DNA of 32,500 bases from Monoplex corrugatus (taxonomy: Eukaryota > Mollusca > Gastropoda > Littorinimorpha > Ranellidae), in the NCBI GenBank assembly GCA_030674185.1, contig CM060307.1:58296481-58328980 (forward strand), read 5' to 3'. The notes beneath the pieces are model-generated. The model ran no database searches and had not been told where the DNA came from. It saw nothing but the letters and a program-made list of their open reading frames with translations. Positions within the stretch are counted from its first letter, which is position 1. Every line of letters begins with the position of its first letter. A program made the position numbers and the translations under genes. Below, in pieces: positions 1 to 10,310 of the stretch.

Positions 1-1
1 G

Positions 2-544
2 AAGGAGCAGGTGGAGGAGGGAAAATACGCTCTTAAGCCGCAGAAACAAGGACTGGGCAAGATCATGTTTGTACCGCAAGGAAGCAAGGTTCCTGATGGA
101 AAGAAGGCAAGCGAGGCCACGGATGGCCAGTGTGGTGGTCTGTGGGAGGTAGCCGCAGACCTTGAGGGCTGCAAGAGATTCTTCCCCATCCCAACAACGA
201 AGAAGCCAGACCTGGTGGTATGGAGCAAGGAAGAGAGAGAGGTGCACCTTGTGGAGCTGACGGTACCCCACGAAGACAATATCAGGGCTGCACACGAGCG
301 GAAGGAGAATCGCTACGAGGCTCTTGTCGATGAATGCGAGGAGGCGGGATGGAAAGCAACGCACTTCCCAGTCGAAGTCGGCTGCAGAGGTTACATCGCA
401 AATAGCGTCAGAAAGTGGATGAAAGTGGCTGGACTTGGTCCGAAGAAAGTGAAAACCATGACAAAAGCTCTACAGAAGACCGTAGAGAAAGCAAGTCATT
501 GGATCTGGTTGAAGAGAGAGGACACCTCCTGGAGCGAGTCCTGA
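2..544 (+). CDS. C-terminal part of a retroelement protein with a restriction-endonuclease-like domain (partial)
   Basis: The frame is open from the window edge to the TGA at 542-544, so the true start lies upstream. A GTG at 11 is not a credible start. Seen: a KPDLVVW stretch (Asp about residue 67 counting from the GTG) followed 15 residues later by VELTVP (Glu about 82), then a charged helix with AHERKENRYEAL, a conserved-looking FPVEVGCRGY, and an end at SHWIWLKRE. Known: a KPD followed 12-15 residues later by D/E-x-T resembles the PD-(D/E)XK-like nuclease at the C-terminus of R2/R4/Hero-type non-LTR retrotransposons, which nicks target DNA to prime reverse transcription. The usual Lys of PD-(D/E)XK is Thr here. 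No reverse transcriptase is visible because the window starts too late. Inference: this is the 3' end of such an element. The clade is uncertain, and a domesticated copy cannot be excluded because the visible 180 codons are unbroken. Confidence 0.6.
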   Translation, partial: KEQVEEGKYALKPQKQGLGKIMFVPQGSKVPDGKKASEATDGQCGGLWEVAADLEGCKRFFPIPTTKKPDLVVWSKEEREVHLVELTVPHEDNIRAAHERKENRYEALVDECEEAGWKATHFPVEVGCRGYIANSVRKWMKVAGLGPKKVKTMTKALQKTVEKASHWIWLKREDTSWSES

Positions 545-708
545 CGGTTGATGGCAAAGGCATACAGTCGAACTGGCAGGGAGACCTCACACCGGTGAGG
601 GGGCTCGGTGCGTCATTGAAGCTGTAGAGAGGAAGAGCCCGAAACAGCGACGCATTCTCTCCTGATGATCTCCACGCCAGAGTCCGGCCCTCGGAGCTTT
701 CGACTGTT
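545..708 (+). other. Probable 3' untranslated tail of the upstream retroelement
   Basis: This GC-richer stretch directly follows the stop codon and includes a GC-rich segment around 585-620. Composition drops to AT-rich near 720, which would fit the end of the inserted element. No poly-A tail or tandem 3' repeat marks the boundary, so the end is a guess. Confidence 0.3.
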
Positions 709-709
709 A

Positions 710-992
710 GCAGTGTAAGCTGTTTTCAATGATTTATCAGCAAATAATCAGACAAATGTTTCATCTGGAAACCACGTTTTCCTTTTGTGATGATATCATG
801 CGTCAACTCATAACAAAAAGAAACAGGATTGGGGATATCAAACGTCTTTGGCGGAGTCCTTGAAGACAGCTGAAATACTCATCTAGACTGCCACCACACC
901 TGATAAACGCCCTTACAGATGACTTAATAGATGTTAAACCATTCGACATACGAAACGAAGTAGAACAGATCAAACAAAGGATTGACGTGTAA
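710..992 (+). pseudogene. Coding-like stretch interrupted by one stop, unrecognised
   Basis: Between a TAG near 708 and a TAA near 990, one frame runs about 94 codons with a single in-frame TGA at about 867. The downstream half reads as a plausible soluble helical protein: LPPHLINALTDDLIDV followed by a charged helix ending in EQIKQRIDV. The upstream half contains KRNRIGDIKRLWRSP. I do not recognise the family. It could be a decayed exon, an old retroelement piece, or chance in AT-rich DNA. There is no start, splice or promoter evidence. Confidence 0.2.
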
Positions 993-1104
993 TATAATAT
1001 CAAATGCTTTTTGAAAATGGATAAACGCCTCCTAAGGCTTAGGTTTTCAGGGAAAATGTTTTCATCTATTGCAATTAGGGTGAAGATATGTTCGATTATT
1101 TAAG

Positions 1105-1510
1105 TTCATATTCATATTTTATTTTGTCACAGTGGAATTACCGTGTGAAACTCGGGCTGCTCACCCCGTTGAGGGCGTGTGCAGCGCAGTGCAGCGCTAC
1201 TCATTTTTTATTACCAAGACTTCAGGAAGACAAAAAAGGTTAATTGGTCTTCAACGGGAGGGATCTGGGAAATGAATCTAATCTCCAATATTTTTACACA
1301 GGGCAGCCAGGCGAATGCCCTGCTCTTTACGATTTTCAACTGCCGTGGGAATCTATAGCGTGTGAAGGCCAGGAAGGATAAGACGTTCAGTTCGATTTTC
1401 TGTCAAACTGAAGAGAAAACTCGAGGCCTCTACGAGAAACGAACCTTTGAACCTCGAGTTTAGTTACTGGCAGGCGAACGTCTGAACCACTCTGCCACTT
1501 TTCTCTGGAA
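1105..1510 (-). mobile_element. tRNA-derived SINE, family 1, copy 1
   Basis: Read on the minus strand, the element begins near 1510 with a tRNA-like head. An A box TGGCAGAGTGG starts at 1497. A B-box-like GGTTCAAAGG starts exactly 44 nt later at 1453, the spacing found in tRNAs. The A box resembles tRNA-Ser/Leu. A body of about 300 nt follows and runs into an AT-rich tail near 1105-1130. The same structure occurs at 25100-25545 in the same orientation with clear similarity along its whole length, which identifies it as a dispersed repeat. No certain target-site duplication was found. Confidence 0.75.
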
Positions 1511-1727
1511 AAAAAAGCCGAGCTTGCCAGGATTACTGAACATTTTCTATGAAATCCAGTTTGGGCATAAATAATGACAAGATTATGTTCTAACCACGTC
1601 ATGAACATTTTGTTAATGCTTTGCGCATAAACTTTGCTAAAATACTAACCAAAGAAATAGCCATGTATTGGCCTTCTTGAACGATGGCACGATTTTTGCC
1701 TGTGTCCATTCTTACGAAACACTGCTC

Positions 1728-2075
1728 TAGAGGACGAAGACGGCCTGCAACATCACTACAGACAGCTGGGAAACTGAGGCCATGGATCGTGATGCCCAGC
1801 ATCACACTGTCTACAAGGGCTTCGCAGAGGGACACATAAGGAGAGATCAGCTCGCAGAGGAGAGGAGAGACCGAAGGAAGCATGCTGCAGCAAACCCTGT
1901 AATCCAGGCCTCCCATTTCATCTGCACCAACTGTAACAGGGACTGCCATTCACACATCGACCTGGACAGCCATAGCAGACGGTGCCAAGACCCAACCAAC
2001 AGGCGATAGTCCAAGGGCGCATGCACCATGATTTCCCGAGACTGAGATACTTGTGATGGTGATGAAGAGAAAACG
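1728..2075 (+). pseudogene. 3' end of a LINE ORF ending in a C2HC zinc finger
   Basis: An open stretch after a TAG near 1730 ends at the TAG at 2007-2009. It contains ITTDSWETEAMDRDAQHH, then a basic helix and a finger, FICTNCNRDC...LDSHSRRC, with spacing C-x2-C-x12-H-x3-C. Known: many animal LINEs close their reverse transcriptase ORF with a DSWE-x-LAMDRxAWR-like segment, a basic helix and one zinc finger. Only this terminal part remains and no polymerase motif lies upstream, so it is a strongly 5'-truncated copy. The trailing GTGATGGTGATGAAG at about 2053 may be the remnant of a 3' tail. The exact 5' breakpoint is not visible. Confidence 0.65.
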
Positions 2076-2307
2076 AAACACAGAAATATTTGCCTAAGAA
2101 AGGCCAAAGAGCTTGTTTTCAGTGTCTTAAAATCCCATCATTAAATTCATCAACCTCCGCAGCTCTGCCAGTGTTTAAGCTTCTCAGTATCGTTTTTGTT
2201 TTTATTTTATAGTTCTACTTGTTGCATGAGCTATGCCATCTTATGTATCACAATATAAATGAAATACAAGATCTTTGTTCATGTCAGTTTCAGCACAAGC
2301 ATTTAAA

Positions 2308-2445
<138 letters not shown>

Positions 2446-2544
2446 AGAGAGGAGAGAGAGAGATTTCAACAATTTATTTTCCAGCCATTAAAAGTTATGA
2501 ACTAAAAGCCACGTCTTAAACTGATCTAAACAACTGTCTCAAAT

Positions 2545-2930
2545 GGGGGGGGGGGGGGGGGAGAGAGAGAGAGGAGTGAGTGTGTGTGTGTGTCAATGAA
2601 TTTCCAACAGAACAGATATTCGGAAGAGGGAACAAAATGATTAGATCGAAAGATTTATGTCCATACAGGTAAATCCTGTAGGATATATATTACACATATT
2701 ACTTTGAAAATTGTATGTATATACAACATATCCGTGTTTAAATGTGTGTGTGTGTTGGGGGGGGGGGGGCATATGAAAGAGAAGTAATGGAACAGACGGA
2801 CAGACACAGACAGACAGACGTAAACATAAAAGACAGACAGCATAGACAAAGAAAGACTCAGACAGGTATACAGAAGAAACATTCAGAAAATCCGACTGAC
2901 AGACAGGGAGAGAAATAGAGGCAGTAAGAA
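2545..2930. repeat. G-runs, GT and degenerate GACA repeats
   Basis: G17 at 2545-2561 passes straight into GAGAGA. A short GT tract at 2743-2755 passes into G13 at 2757-2769. Degenerate GACA units fill about 2793-2910. The DNA between is AT-rich and shows no gene. Confidence 0.85.
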
Positions 2931-3106
2931 TTCAAACAGACAGAGGAAGAGTTTGAAATTTTGGGCCCTGAATAGCATTTGAATATCGATTAGAGAAGAA
3001 TCAAGCCAGCACTGTGCCTGTGCACAATTCTACTTCAGCATCAAGTGTAAAACCTCCTCCCAACTTTTGCTCCCCATCTTTTACTTTGTGTGCGAACAGA
3101 GAGTTC

Positions 3107-3867
<761 letters not shown>

Positions 3868-4129
3868 AAACAATAGTTGTGCTTGGTACCCAGGGCCTAT
3901 TTTCTTACTAGGAACTGTATTCCGGTGAGAGCATAAGTTTTCAGTCATCACAAGCTGTCTGCAGGACCATACGTCCCTTTCGTATCACTTATCACTTGTT
4001 TAATTATCCTTCTTTATTTACTTATTCATTTATATATGTTTGCTCATAAAAAAATCAAATATTTGGACTGCCGCTCACGCAAAGCATCTCCAATGTCCAG
4101 TTCTGAATGTGCGCGCACATACTCAAGCG

Positions 4130-4187
4130 AAAACACGTGCATGCACGCACTCTCACACTGTAAAACACAATACACACACACACGCAC

Positions 4188-4227
<40 letters not shown>

Positions 4228-4303
4228 GCACGCACGCACGCACGCACGCACACACACACCACACACACACACACACACACGCGTGTGCAAGCACGCACGC
4301 AAG

Positions 4304-4352
<49 letters not shown>

Positions 4353-4465
4353 TAACACACACTAACACACACAAATGTGCATATGGATATCCACACACAC
4401 TCGCGTGAACATTACACTCACAAATGCACGCGCGCACATACACATAAGAGCGTGCGCGCACGTAT
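4130..4465. repeat. CA / ACGC compound microsatellite
   Basis: CA repeats are interleaved with seven ACGC tetranucleotides (about 4222-4250) and GC-rich alternating segments (about 4280-4315), then pure CA to about 4349. This is the complementary base composition to the GT tract at 3178-3866. Confidence 0.93.
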
Positions 4466-4970
4466 TTTTTTTCAAATCTATGTTAACTTCATGGTAGTCA
4501 AGACAGACCCCTCCTCCACCCTTCCACACATATACTGACTCTCATGTGCTTTCTCGCATCAGGTGACATCATTTCGTCGCTCCCTTGTCCCTGGCCGAAG
4601 AAGAAGAAGAAGGAGGAAAAAAAAAAAGATTTCACAACATGGCGTTGTTATCAGCTTCAGCATCAGTATCGTCGTCATCACCTTTATCGTAATGTCTTTC
4701 TCATTGTTGTCAGAAGTCTTTCTCCTTACCACCTAGTTCTCGTATCAAGTATGGATGTTCAGGAGTAAGTAATAATAGCAATAATAACTACGTGTACAAC
4801 ACCTCATCTTATAAGACAAACCTTTATTGATAGAGGAAAACGTATGCACAGCAATCATACTAACAAGATGAAAGGAAGTGTATATGATAAGTGGTCATGT
4901 CACGAATATTACCAGAATTTCATATGAAAAAAAACAGTTAAGAAATGAAAGACCTGTAAATTAGCATTAG
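4466..4970. other. No gene seen; short purine repeat
   Basis: A GAAGAAGAAGAAGG run and an A-rich block lie near 4598-4629. The rest is AT-rich unique DNA without a coding pattern. Confidence 0.6.
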
Positions 4971-5135
4971 TGAACAGTAATTATGTTGATCTATCTTGTG
5001 ATAAACCTTTGAGTCAGGTATATAATTATATCGCAGTAATGAACAGTAATCATGTTGATCTATCTTGTGATAAACCTTTGAGTCAGGTATACATGTACAA
5101 TTATCTCGCAATAGAACAGCAAGTTGATTCGCATA
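4971..5135. repeat. 69-bp tandem duplication with a partial third copy
   Basis: A unit beginning TGAACAGTAA occurs at 4971 and again at 5040, exactly 69 bp apart. Copies are nearly identical over the first 57 bp, including the block TGATCTATCTTGTGATAAAC. The second copy carries a small insertion near 5090. A weaker third start (GAACAGCAAGTTGATTC) follows at about 5115. The open frames across it simply reflect a period divisible by three. Confidence 0.9.
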
Positions 5136-6098
5136 GACTTGTCCTTTCTTTTGAAGAAGTTCTTGGACAGACACAGACACAGAGACAAAATTAATACTTT
5201 CTGTAAGCCGCATATTTGCTTTATTGCTGTGGGCTTTGTTGATGATGGTTTGACGGAACTATGAATAATCTAGTAGGTATCATGAAGATAAAAAGCGACA
5301 TTCTGCGTGCTAAGTACCTTTTAGCACACTCCTGTCTGGGATGAGTACGGAAGAGTCGTAGCGTAAAGCCCACTCTTCCTGCATTGCCAGTGATATGAAT
5401 ATTCATGCTTCCTCCCTGGTGACCAAGTCTGTCTGGCGTTTAAGGACATTCCGCTTCCATTAGTTCCAGGAAGAAAACTACCGTTTCAGCATTTCCTGAG
5501 ACTACCTTCTAAGGGAGTTGGCTGGAAGAATATTTTTCTTGTTCTAGTCGTTTTTGTTGTTGTTCATTTTACTTCCTTTTAAAAAGGAAGGCGATTTCTT
5601 GTCGACCAGAGTAAAGCGGTATACACGTGTGAGTGTTCGTATGTGCAGTGGCCTTTGTCAACAAAGAGATTTTGTCTGCTTGTGAATAAAATTTCACAGC
5701 ACTTTGGTCAATTGTACATAATACAGTCTTATAGTCTGCACTAGTAGAAAGTCATGAATGCTTAAATTTGAATGGCCACGAATCATTGCATGTCTTACAA
5801 TTGACGATACATGAAAACATATTTCACTTAGGATTTTAGCTTATAGATTTTAACACGCAGGAACGTTACTTAATCATGTTGTGGGAGTAATGGGGAAGTA
5901 AATTTCATGCAATGACTAGGAGCTTGAGTTGGAGGAATATCTGCAACAATCAGGTGAGAACCAGAAAATGAAAAAAAAATTAAACGAGAACATATGATTT
6001 TGATACAAAAACAAACAGGCGGAAATTTTCGGCCAACCTGGCCTTCGTCAAGCGTACACAAAAGACAACACAAACTAAATACACAGAACACAAAACTA
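5136..6098. other. No gene seen
   Basis: AT-rich unique DNA on both strands. Short open frames lack recognisable motifs, and no RNA gene or dispersed repeat was identified. Confidence 0.5.
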
Positions 6099-6345
6099 GG
6101 GGGGGGGGGGGGAGGACAGCAACATGTACAAAGTCTTGATACCATAAGTAACATGGATAGACGATGTTGTTTGTATATCAAACAACACTGAACTAAACAA
6201 TAATCAAAACTTCATCGGCGCTTAGGTTTCATGCACGGGAATTTCACATTTGAGGTGTGATTGTGTGTGTATGGAGGGGGGAGGGGATATTTGTGCATGT
6301 GCATGTGTATGTGCATGTGTCTGTGGGTGAGAGAGAGGCGTTCAT
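6099..6345. repeat. G14 run and short GT-rich tract
   Basis: G14 lies at 6099-6112. A degenerate GT/GCAT segment lies at about 6258-6335. The DNA between them is unique. Confidence 0.8.
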
Positions 6346-6812
6346 TGCTTTTGTACTTTTACAGGCCTTTTTTTTTTAAACCATCGTCATTGCATGACCC
6401 ATTTCAACATAATGGTAGGGGTTGACATATATTTGTTTTAGATGTCTGCCACCGACAGTTATGCCTTTTTGAAGCGCTTGGGGACTATTATAAAATGAAG
6501 CGCTGGACAAGAGTCAATGTAATTGCATGAGTATTTTCGGCATACCTATACAGATTCATTCAAACAACTCGACACAGTCTTGAAGAAACTTAAACTTTGA
6601 TATAAAGAAATATTTCTATAAAGTTATTTCTGTGCAAGGTTGAATTGATTAAGGCTGCTGCATTTCTATGATCAGAAGTACGCAAAATCATACGTCTGAA
6701 GGGATTTAGAAAAAGGAAGCTTTTAGTCGGGGTTGACCATCGTCTTTGAATATGAATCGACAGCACTTAAAACACGCTGTGGGGCACACAGGCACTCCTC
6801 TTTCAACTTCAG

Positions 6813-6813
<1 letters not shown>
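6346..6813. other. No gene seen
   Basis: AT-rich unique DNA. AGCGCT occurs twice about 34 bp apart (near 6472 and 6499), loosely recalling the 3' end of L2-type LINEs, but too short to call. Confidence 0.45.
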
Positions 6814-6896
<83 letters not shown>

Positions 6897-6912
6897 GCTC
6901 TCTCTCTCTCCT
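6814..6912. repeat. (CT)n microsatellite
   Basis: About 98 bases of CT with two CG steps near 6876 and 6896. It lies directly upstream of the minisatellite that follows. Confidence 0.96.
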
Positions 6913-6919
6913 CTCCTGT

Positions 6920-7690
6920 CTGTCACAGATTGACATCGATGTGTTTTCATAGATTTACAGAGACGTCTTCACGGACTGACAGACATGTTTTCACAGACTG
7001 ACATAGATGTTTTCACAGACTGACAGAAGTATGTTTCAGAGACTGACAGAGATATGTTTTCACAGACTGACATAGATGTTTTCATAGACTGACAGAAGTA
7101 TGTTTCAGAGACTGACAGAGATATGTTTTCACAGACTGATATAGATGTTTTCACAGACTGACAGAAGTATGTTTCAGAGACTGACAGAGATATGTTTTCA
7201 CAGACTGACATAGATGTTTTCACAGACTGACAGAAGTATGTTTCAGAGACTGACAGAGATATGTTTTCACAGACTGACAGATATATTTTCACAGACTGAC
7301 AGAAATATGTTTTCACAGACTGACAGAGATATGTTTTCACAGACAGACCGGGATAAGTTTTCAGAAAGACCAAGATATGTTTTCACAAACTGACAGATAT
7401 GTTTTCACAGACTGACAGAGATGTGTTTTCAAAGACTGACAGATATGTTTTCACAGACTGACATAGATATCTTTTCACAGACTGACATAGATATGTTTTC
7501 ACAGACAGACCGGGATAAGTTTTCACAGACAGACAGATATGTTTTCACAGACAGACCGGGATGTTTTCACAGACTGACAAAAACGTGTTTTCACAGACGA
7601 ACAGAGATGTTTTCACAGAGAATGACGGAGATGTTTTCACAGACTGATAGATATATTTTTCAGATTGATAGAGATGTGCTATCAGCCTGA
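6920..7690. repeat. Minisatellite of 22-24 bp units with a 69-bp higher-order repeat
   Basis: The basic unit is about TTTTCACAGACTGACAGAGA plus ATG. Between about 6992 and 7268 three variant units of 22, 24 and 23 bp form a 69-bp higher-order repeat. Successive copies start at 7061, 7130 and 7199, exactly 69 bp apart. After about 7270 the array reverts to simpler and more variable units with a CAGACAGACCGGGATAAG variant, degenerating by 7690. A 134-codon minus-strand frame (7373 to 6969) and an 89-codon plus-strand frame (7421-7690) cross it because 69 and 24 are multiples of three. I see no evidence that either is expressed. Confidence 0.95.
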
Positions 7691-7980
7691 TAATAAAGAG
7701 GGCTCTGCACAGCTCTCTCTCCGCTTAGTAGAATAAAATATATCATTAATTGTAAAGTTCAGCAAAGTCATTTTGATCATAAAAGTGTGTATGTTGGTAC
7801 TGTTTTCTCTGCTCTTTCTTCTGTCAATGTGAAACAGCCCCCTTTTCAAGGACAGTTTAAAATGGACAAACACAGTCATTTTCATCAAACAGGCAAAAGG
7901 TCAGAGTGGTTTAAAAATACGGCGTTAAAGCCCCACAGACTAATTACAGCTTGTTGTGGCATTAGCATTTTTTCCAACAC
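7691..7980. other. No gene seen
   Basis: Unique AT-rich DNA between the minisatellite and the small zinc-finger-like frame. Confidence 0.5.
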
Positions 7981-8250
7981 ATGCTACAGGTATCAAACAA
8001 TAACACAAACCAGTGGAAAGTACAGAAATCAGACTGGATAAAAACAGTGAGTACAGATGGATCATTCACGAAAAACGGATTATCTTATCAACTCTGGGAA
8101 AAGCACAATATTGTGAAGATCGAAATAGCTGAAGGAATGGAATCAGTATGTTCATGTCATGTCTGTGTGGACGTCTACAGATGGAAGTCTTCACTCGAAT
8201 CTCATACTGCTGTTTGTAGCTCACTGTCTGTTAGTACACAAACAAAATAA
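7981..8250 (+). CDS. Small ORF with one canonical C2HC zinc finger, uncertain
   Basis: An 89-codon frame (start ATG, stop TAA) carries CHVCVDVYRWKSSLESH followed by TAVC. The spacing C-x2-C-x3-Tyr-x5-Leu-x2-His-x3-Cys matches a classical finger, including the hydrophobic core positions, with Cys in place of the last His. The same spacing is seen in the LINE tail ending at 2009. It may therefore be the last trace of a LINE C-terminus, an exon of a zinc-finger gene, or chance. The upstream part has no recognisable domain. No splice or promoter signals were assigned. Confidence 0.25.
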   Translation: MLQVSNNNTNQWKVQKSDWIKTVSTDGSFTKNGLSYQLWEKHNIVKIEIAEGMESVCSCHVCVDVYRWKSSLESHTAVCSSLSVSTQTK

Positions 8251-8504
8251 GCAGAAGAAAAGTTGCACGTTTGTGCTTGTTGTTAACGGAGGAACGAGTT
8301 CATTTTGTAAGAAGGCGTAAAGTAAGCGGAGGAGAACTGTTTATTAGGGATAACTGGGGCTAAGGGGATGAGCGGTTGGAATGAGCGGATCTGTCAAGGG
8401 TAAGTGAGGATGAGCGTCGTTTTTGTTAAACAGGTGACAGTAAGGTTTTATTCAAATTGCAGTATTCACGCCAAGTAAGCTAGAGTCATACAGATAAGAG
8501 AGAA
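8251..8504. other. No gene seen
   Basis: Unique DNA with a purine-rich stretch of loosely repeated GGATGAGCGG-like words at about 8365-8415. Confidence 0.45.
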
Positions 8505-8532
8505 AGAGAGGTGGGGGGGGGGGGGGGAGACA

Positions 8533-8568
<36 letters not shown>

Positions 8569-8569
8569 C
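8505..8569. repeat. G15 - (GA)n - G-run compound repeat
   Basis: A G15 run (8513-8527), a GA tract (about 8533-8558) and a second G-run (8559-8568) make an all-purine strand of about 65 bases. Confidence 0.93.
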
Positions 8570-9050
8570 ACTCGAAACTCAAAATGAATTATTCAGAAAT
8601 ATTGAACACGCTGTTGTATACATGACTATGCGCAAACAGTGCTCGTACACACAATCATTCGTGCGCACACACCCACACTCACGTACATATCCATCAAAGA
8701 AGTTGATTCTCTGTAATCAAACACAAGGATATGCACACAGAAAAAGCGTAATTATAAACACAAGCATTTCGAAGCATTCGAGATGGCAGCCAAGACTGTC
8801 ATTGTACTCCACCACCAGCATATACATACATTCGTGAAAAGCTTCTCGTGACTGTCAGTCCCAAAAGCATTATACATCGTATGTCAGTACATTTCAAGGG
8901 AGTTTACTTTTTCTGCTTAAGGTTTATATATAAACTTACATACACAGAGAAAGAATACGAGGACAAACATTGCTCAGAAAAAAAAAGTCAAGCACACCTC
9001 CACCAGCACATAAACGCTGGCGTTGCTGAAATATTCCTTGTAATTGTGGA
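8570..9050. other. No gene seen
   Basis: Unique DNA with scattered CA-rich words. The open frames extending into the following (ACAT)n tract are repeat read-through. Confidence 0.5.
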
Positions 9051-9054
9051 ATAC

Positions 9055-9238
9055 ACACATACATACATACATACATACATACATACATACATACATACAT
9101 ACATACATACATACATACATACATACATACATACACACACACGTGCGTACGTATATACATACATACATACATACATACATACATACATACATACATACAT
9201 ACATACATACATACATACATACATACATACATACATGC
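9055..9238. repeat. (ACAT)n microsatellite in two blocks
   Basis: Two pure ACAT blocks of about 76 and 80 bases are separated by a short interruption containing ACGTGCGTACGTAT near 9141-9154. Confidence 0.96.
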
Positions 9239-9518
9239 ATACGATTTCCACTAGTCTCATACGTTCCCAAGGATTGAATGCAAACTATGCTTATTTTGTT
9301 ACAATATGTTTTCCGGCACACAAGGCTCCCATCTCCCTGCCCCCTGCCGGCTTTGCCCGCTGTGTTTGTATAACTGCACTCTCCAAAACGTACACATTGT
9401 TCTTCATCTGACACTTGATCATTCTACTATCCCAGCATACACACACGCGGGCGTTCAAATGTGTACGCAAGCGCACACGCATAGAAAAAAAAATTCAATG
9501 TTGTTTATTTCATCCGAT

Positions 9519-9700
9519 TTAACCCTTTGACTTCCGCACCCTATCCACCACGAGAAAAAAATGAACCCTTTGTTTCCCGCACCCTATCCAGCAGAAGCTG
9601 GTGGAAAGAGTGAGGGAGTCAAAGGGTTAAATGTTTGCTTTGTTGTCATAGTTGACAAAGCATGATGCTAATCGATAGGTAGAGGGAGTCAAAGGGTTAA
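9519..9700. mobile_element. Nested TTAA-bounded hairpin element, locus A
   Basis: A left arm TTAACCCTTTGACTTCC starts at 9519. A second left arm, TGAACCCTTTGTTTCCC, starts 43 bp later at 9562. A right arm ends in AGTCAAAGGGTTAA at 9630, and a second right arm ends in AGTCAAAGGGTTAA at 9700. Inner and outer arms each form an imperfect inverted repeat of about 30 bp. Known: piggyBac-type DNA transposons and their MITEs insert at TTAA and often start with CCCTTT-like termini. Inference: this is a non-autonomous TTAA-inserting element of that kind. It encodes no protein. Confidence 0.6.
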
Positions 9701-9729
9701 GATATTTCAAACCAGGCCGAATATGATAT

Positions 9730-9905
9730 TGTGACATCAGTTTGAACATCGCTATACACATTTTCAAGCTGTTGGTTTAGGAGTTGGTCAGAGTTTGTTG
9801 AAGTGTCTCGTTGCACTCATACAGTTTCATATGAGCTCCATCCAAATTTGCCAGTAGTTATCTGATAGACTTCTTGAACCTTCTCAAAGCCTATACGCTG
9901 GGAAG
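9730..9905 (-). mobile_element. SINE family 2 body, copy A
   Basis: Read on the minus strand this matches copy B (24045-24195) and copy C (16633-16760): a TGCCAG-containing core, then a segment reading roughly GGATGGAGCTCATATGAAAC and then GTATGAGTGCAACGAG. It is the most diverged of the three. The tRNA-like head that should lie upstream on the minus strand (9985-10050) is not recognisable here. Confidence 0.6.
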
Positions 9906-10310
9906 ATCTTAAAATTGGGGAATGCGATTTGGGGACTGCGGTAGAACGGAATCTGTGAAACACTTACACCACCAGACGGACTGGAGCATAAAGATGGACA
10001 GTGAACAGTCAGTTCGCCCTGGTAGCATTTCAGTCGTATAGTTCCAACTCATGGGAGTTGAGAAATGTATTCATCCTTTGGAAACTTACCCATCAAAAAT
10101 GACATTTTTTTTGCCGGAGGAGATTGAAACCAAAGTTCAGACCAGTCCCTGTGGCTTTGATAAATGGATTACATTTTCATTTTAATATGCAGGGTTTATA
10201 CTTGGCAACTGTCACTCGGCCCTCTTTCCCAGCCCCCCCCCCCTCCCCCGCTGTTTGCCATAAAAACTCAAAGATAGAAAGTCTGGAAAGAATGGATCTA
10301 TCAATAAATA
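9906..10310. other. No gene seen
   Basis: Unique DNA, possibly including the unrecognisable head of the adjacent SINE. A C-rich run lies at about 10229-10248. Confidence 0.45.

Noticed and set aside
6440..6530. 3' end of another L2-type LINE
   Set aside because: Only two AGCGCT words and no tail or coding part. Too little to call.
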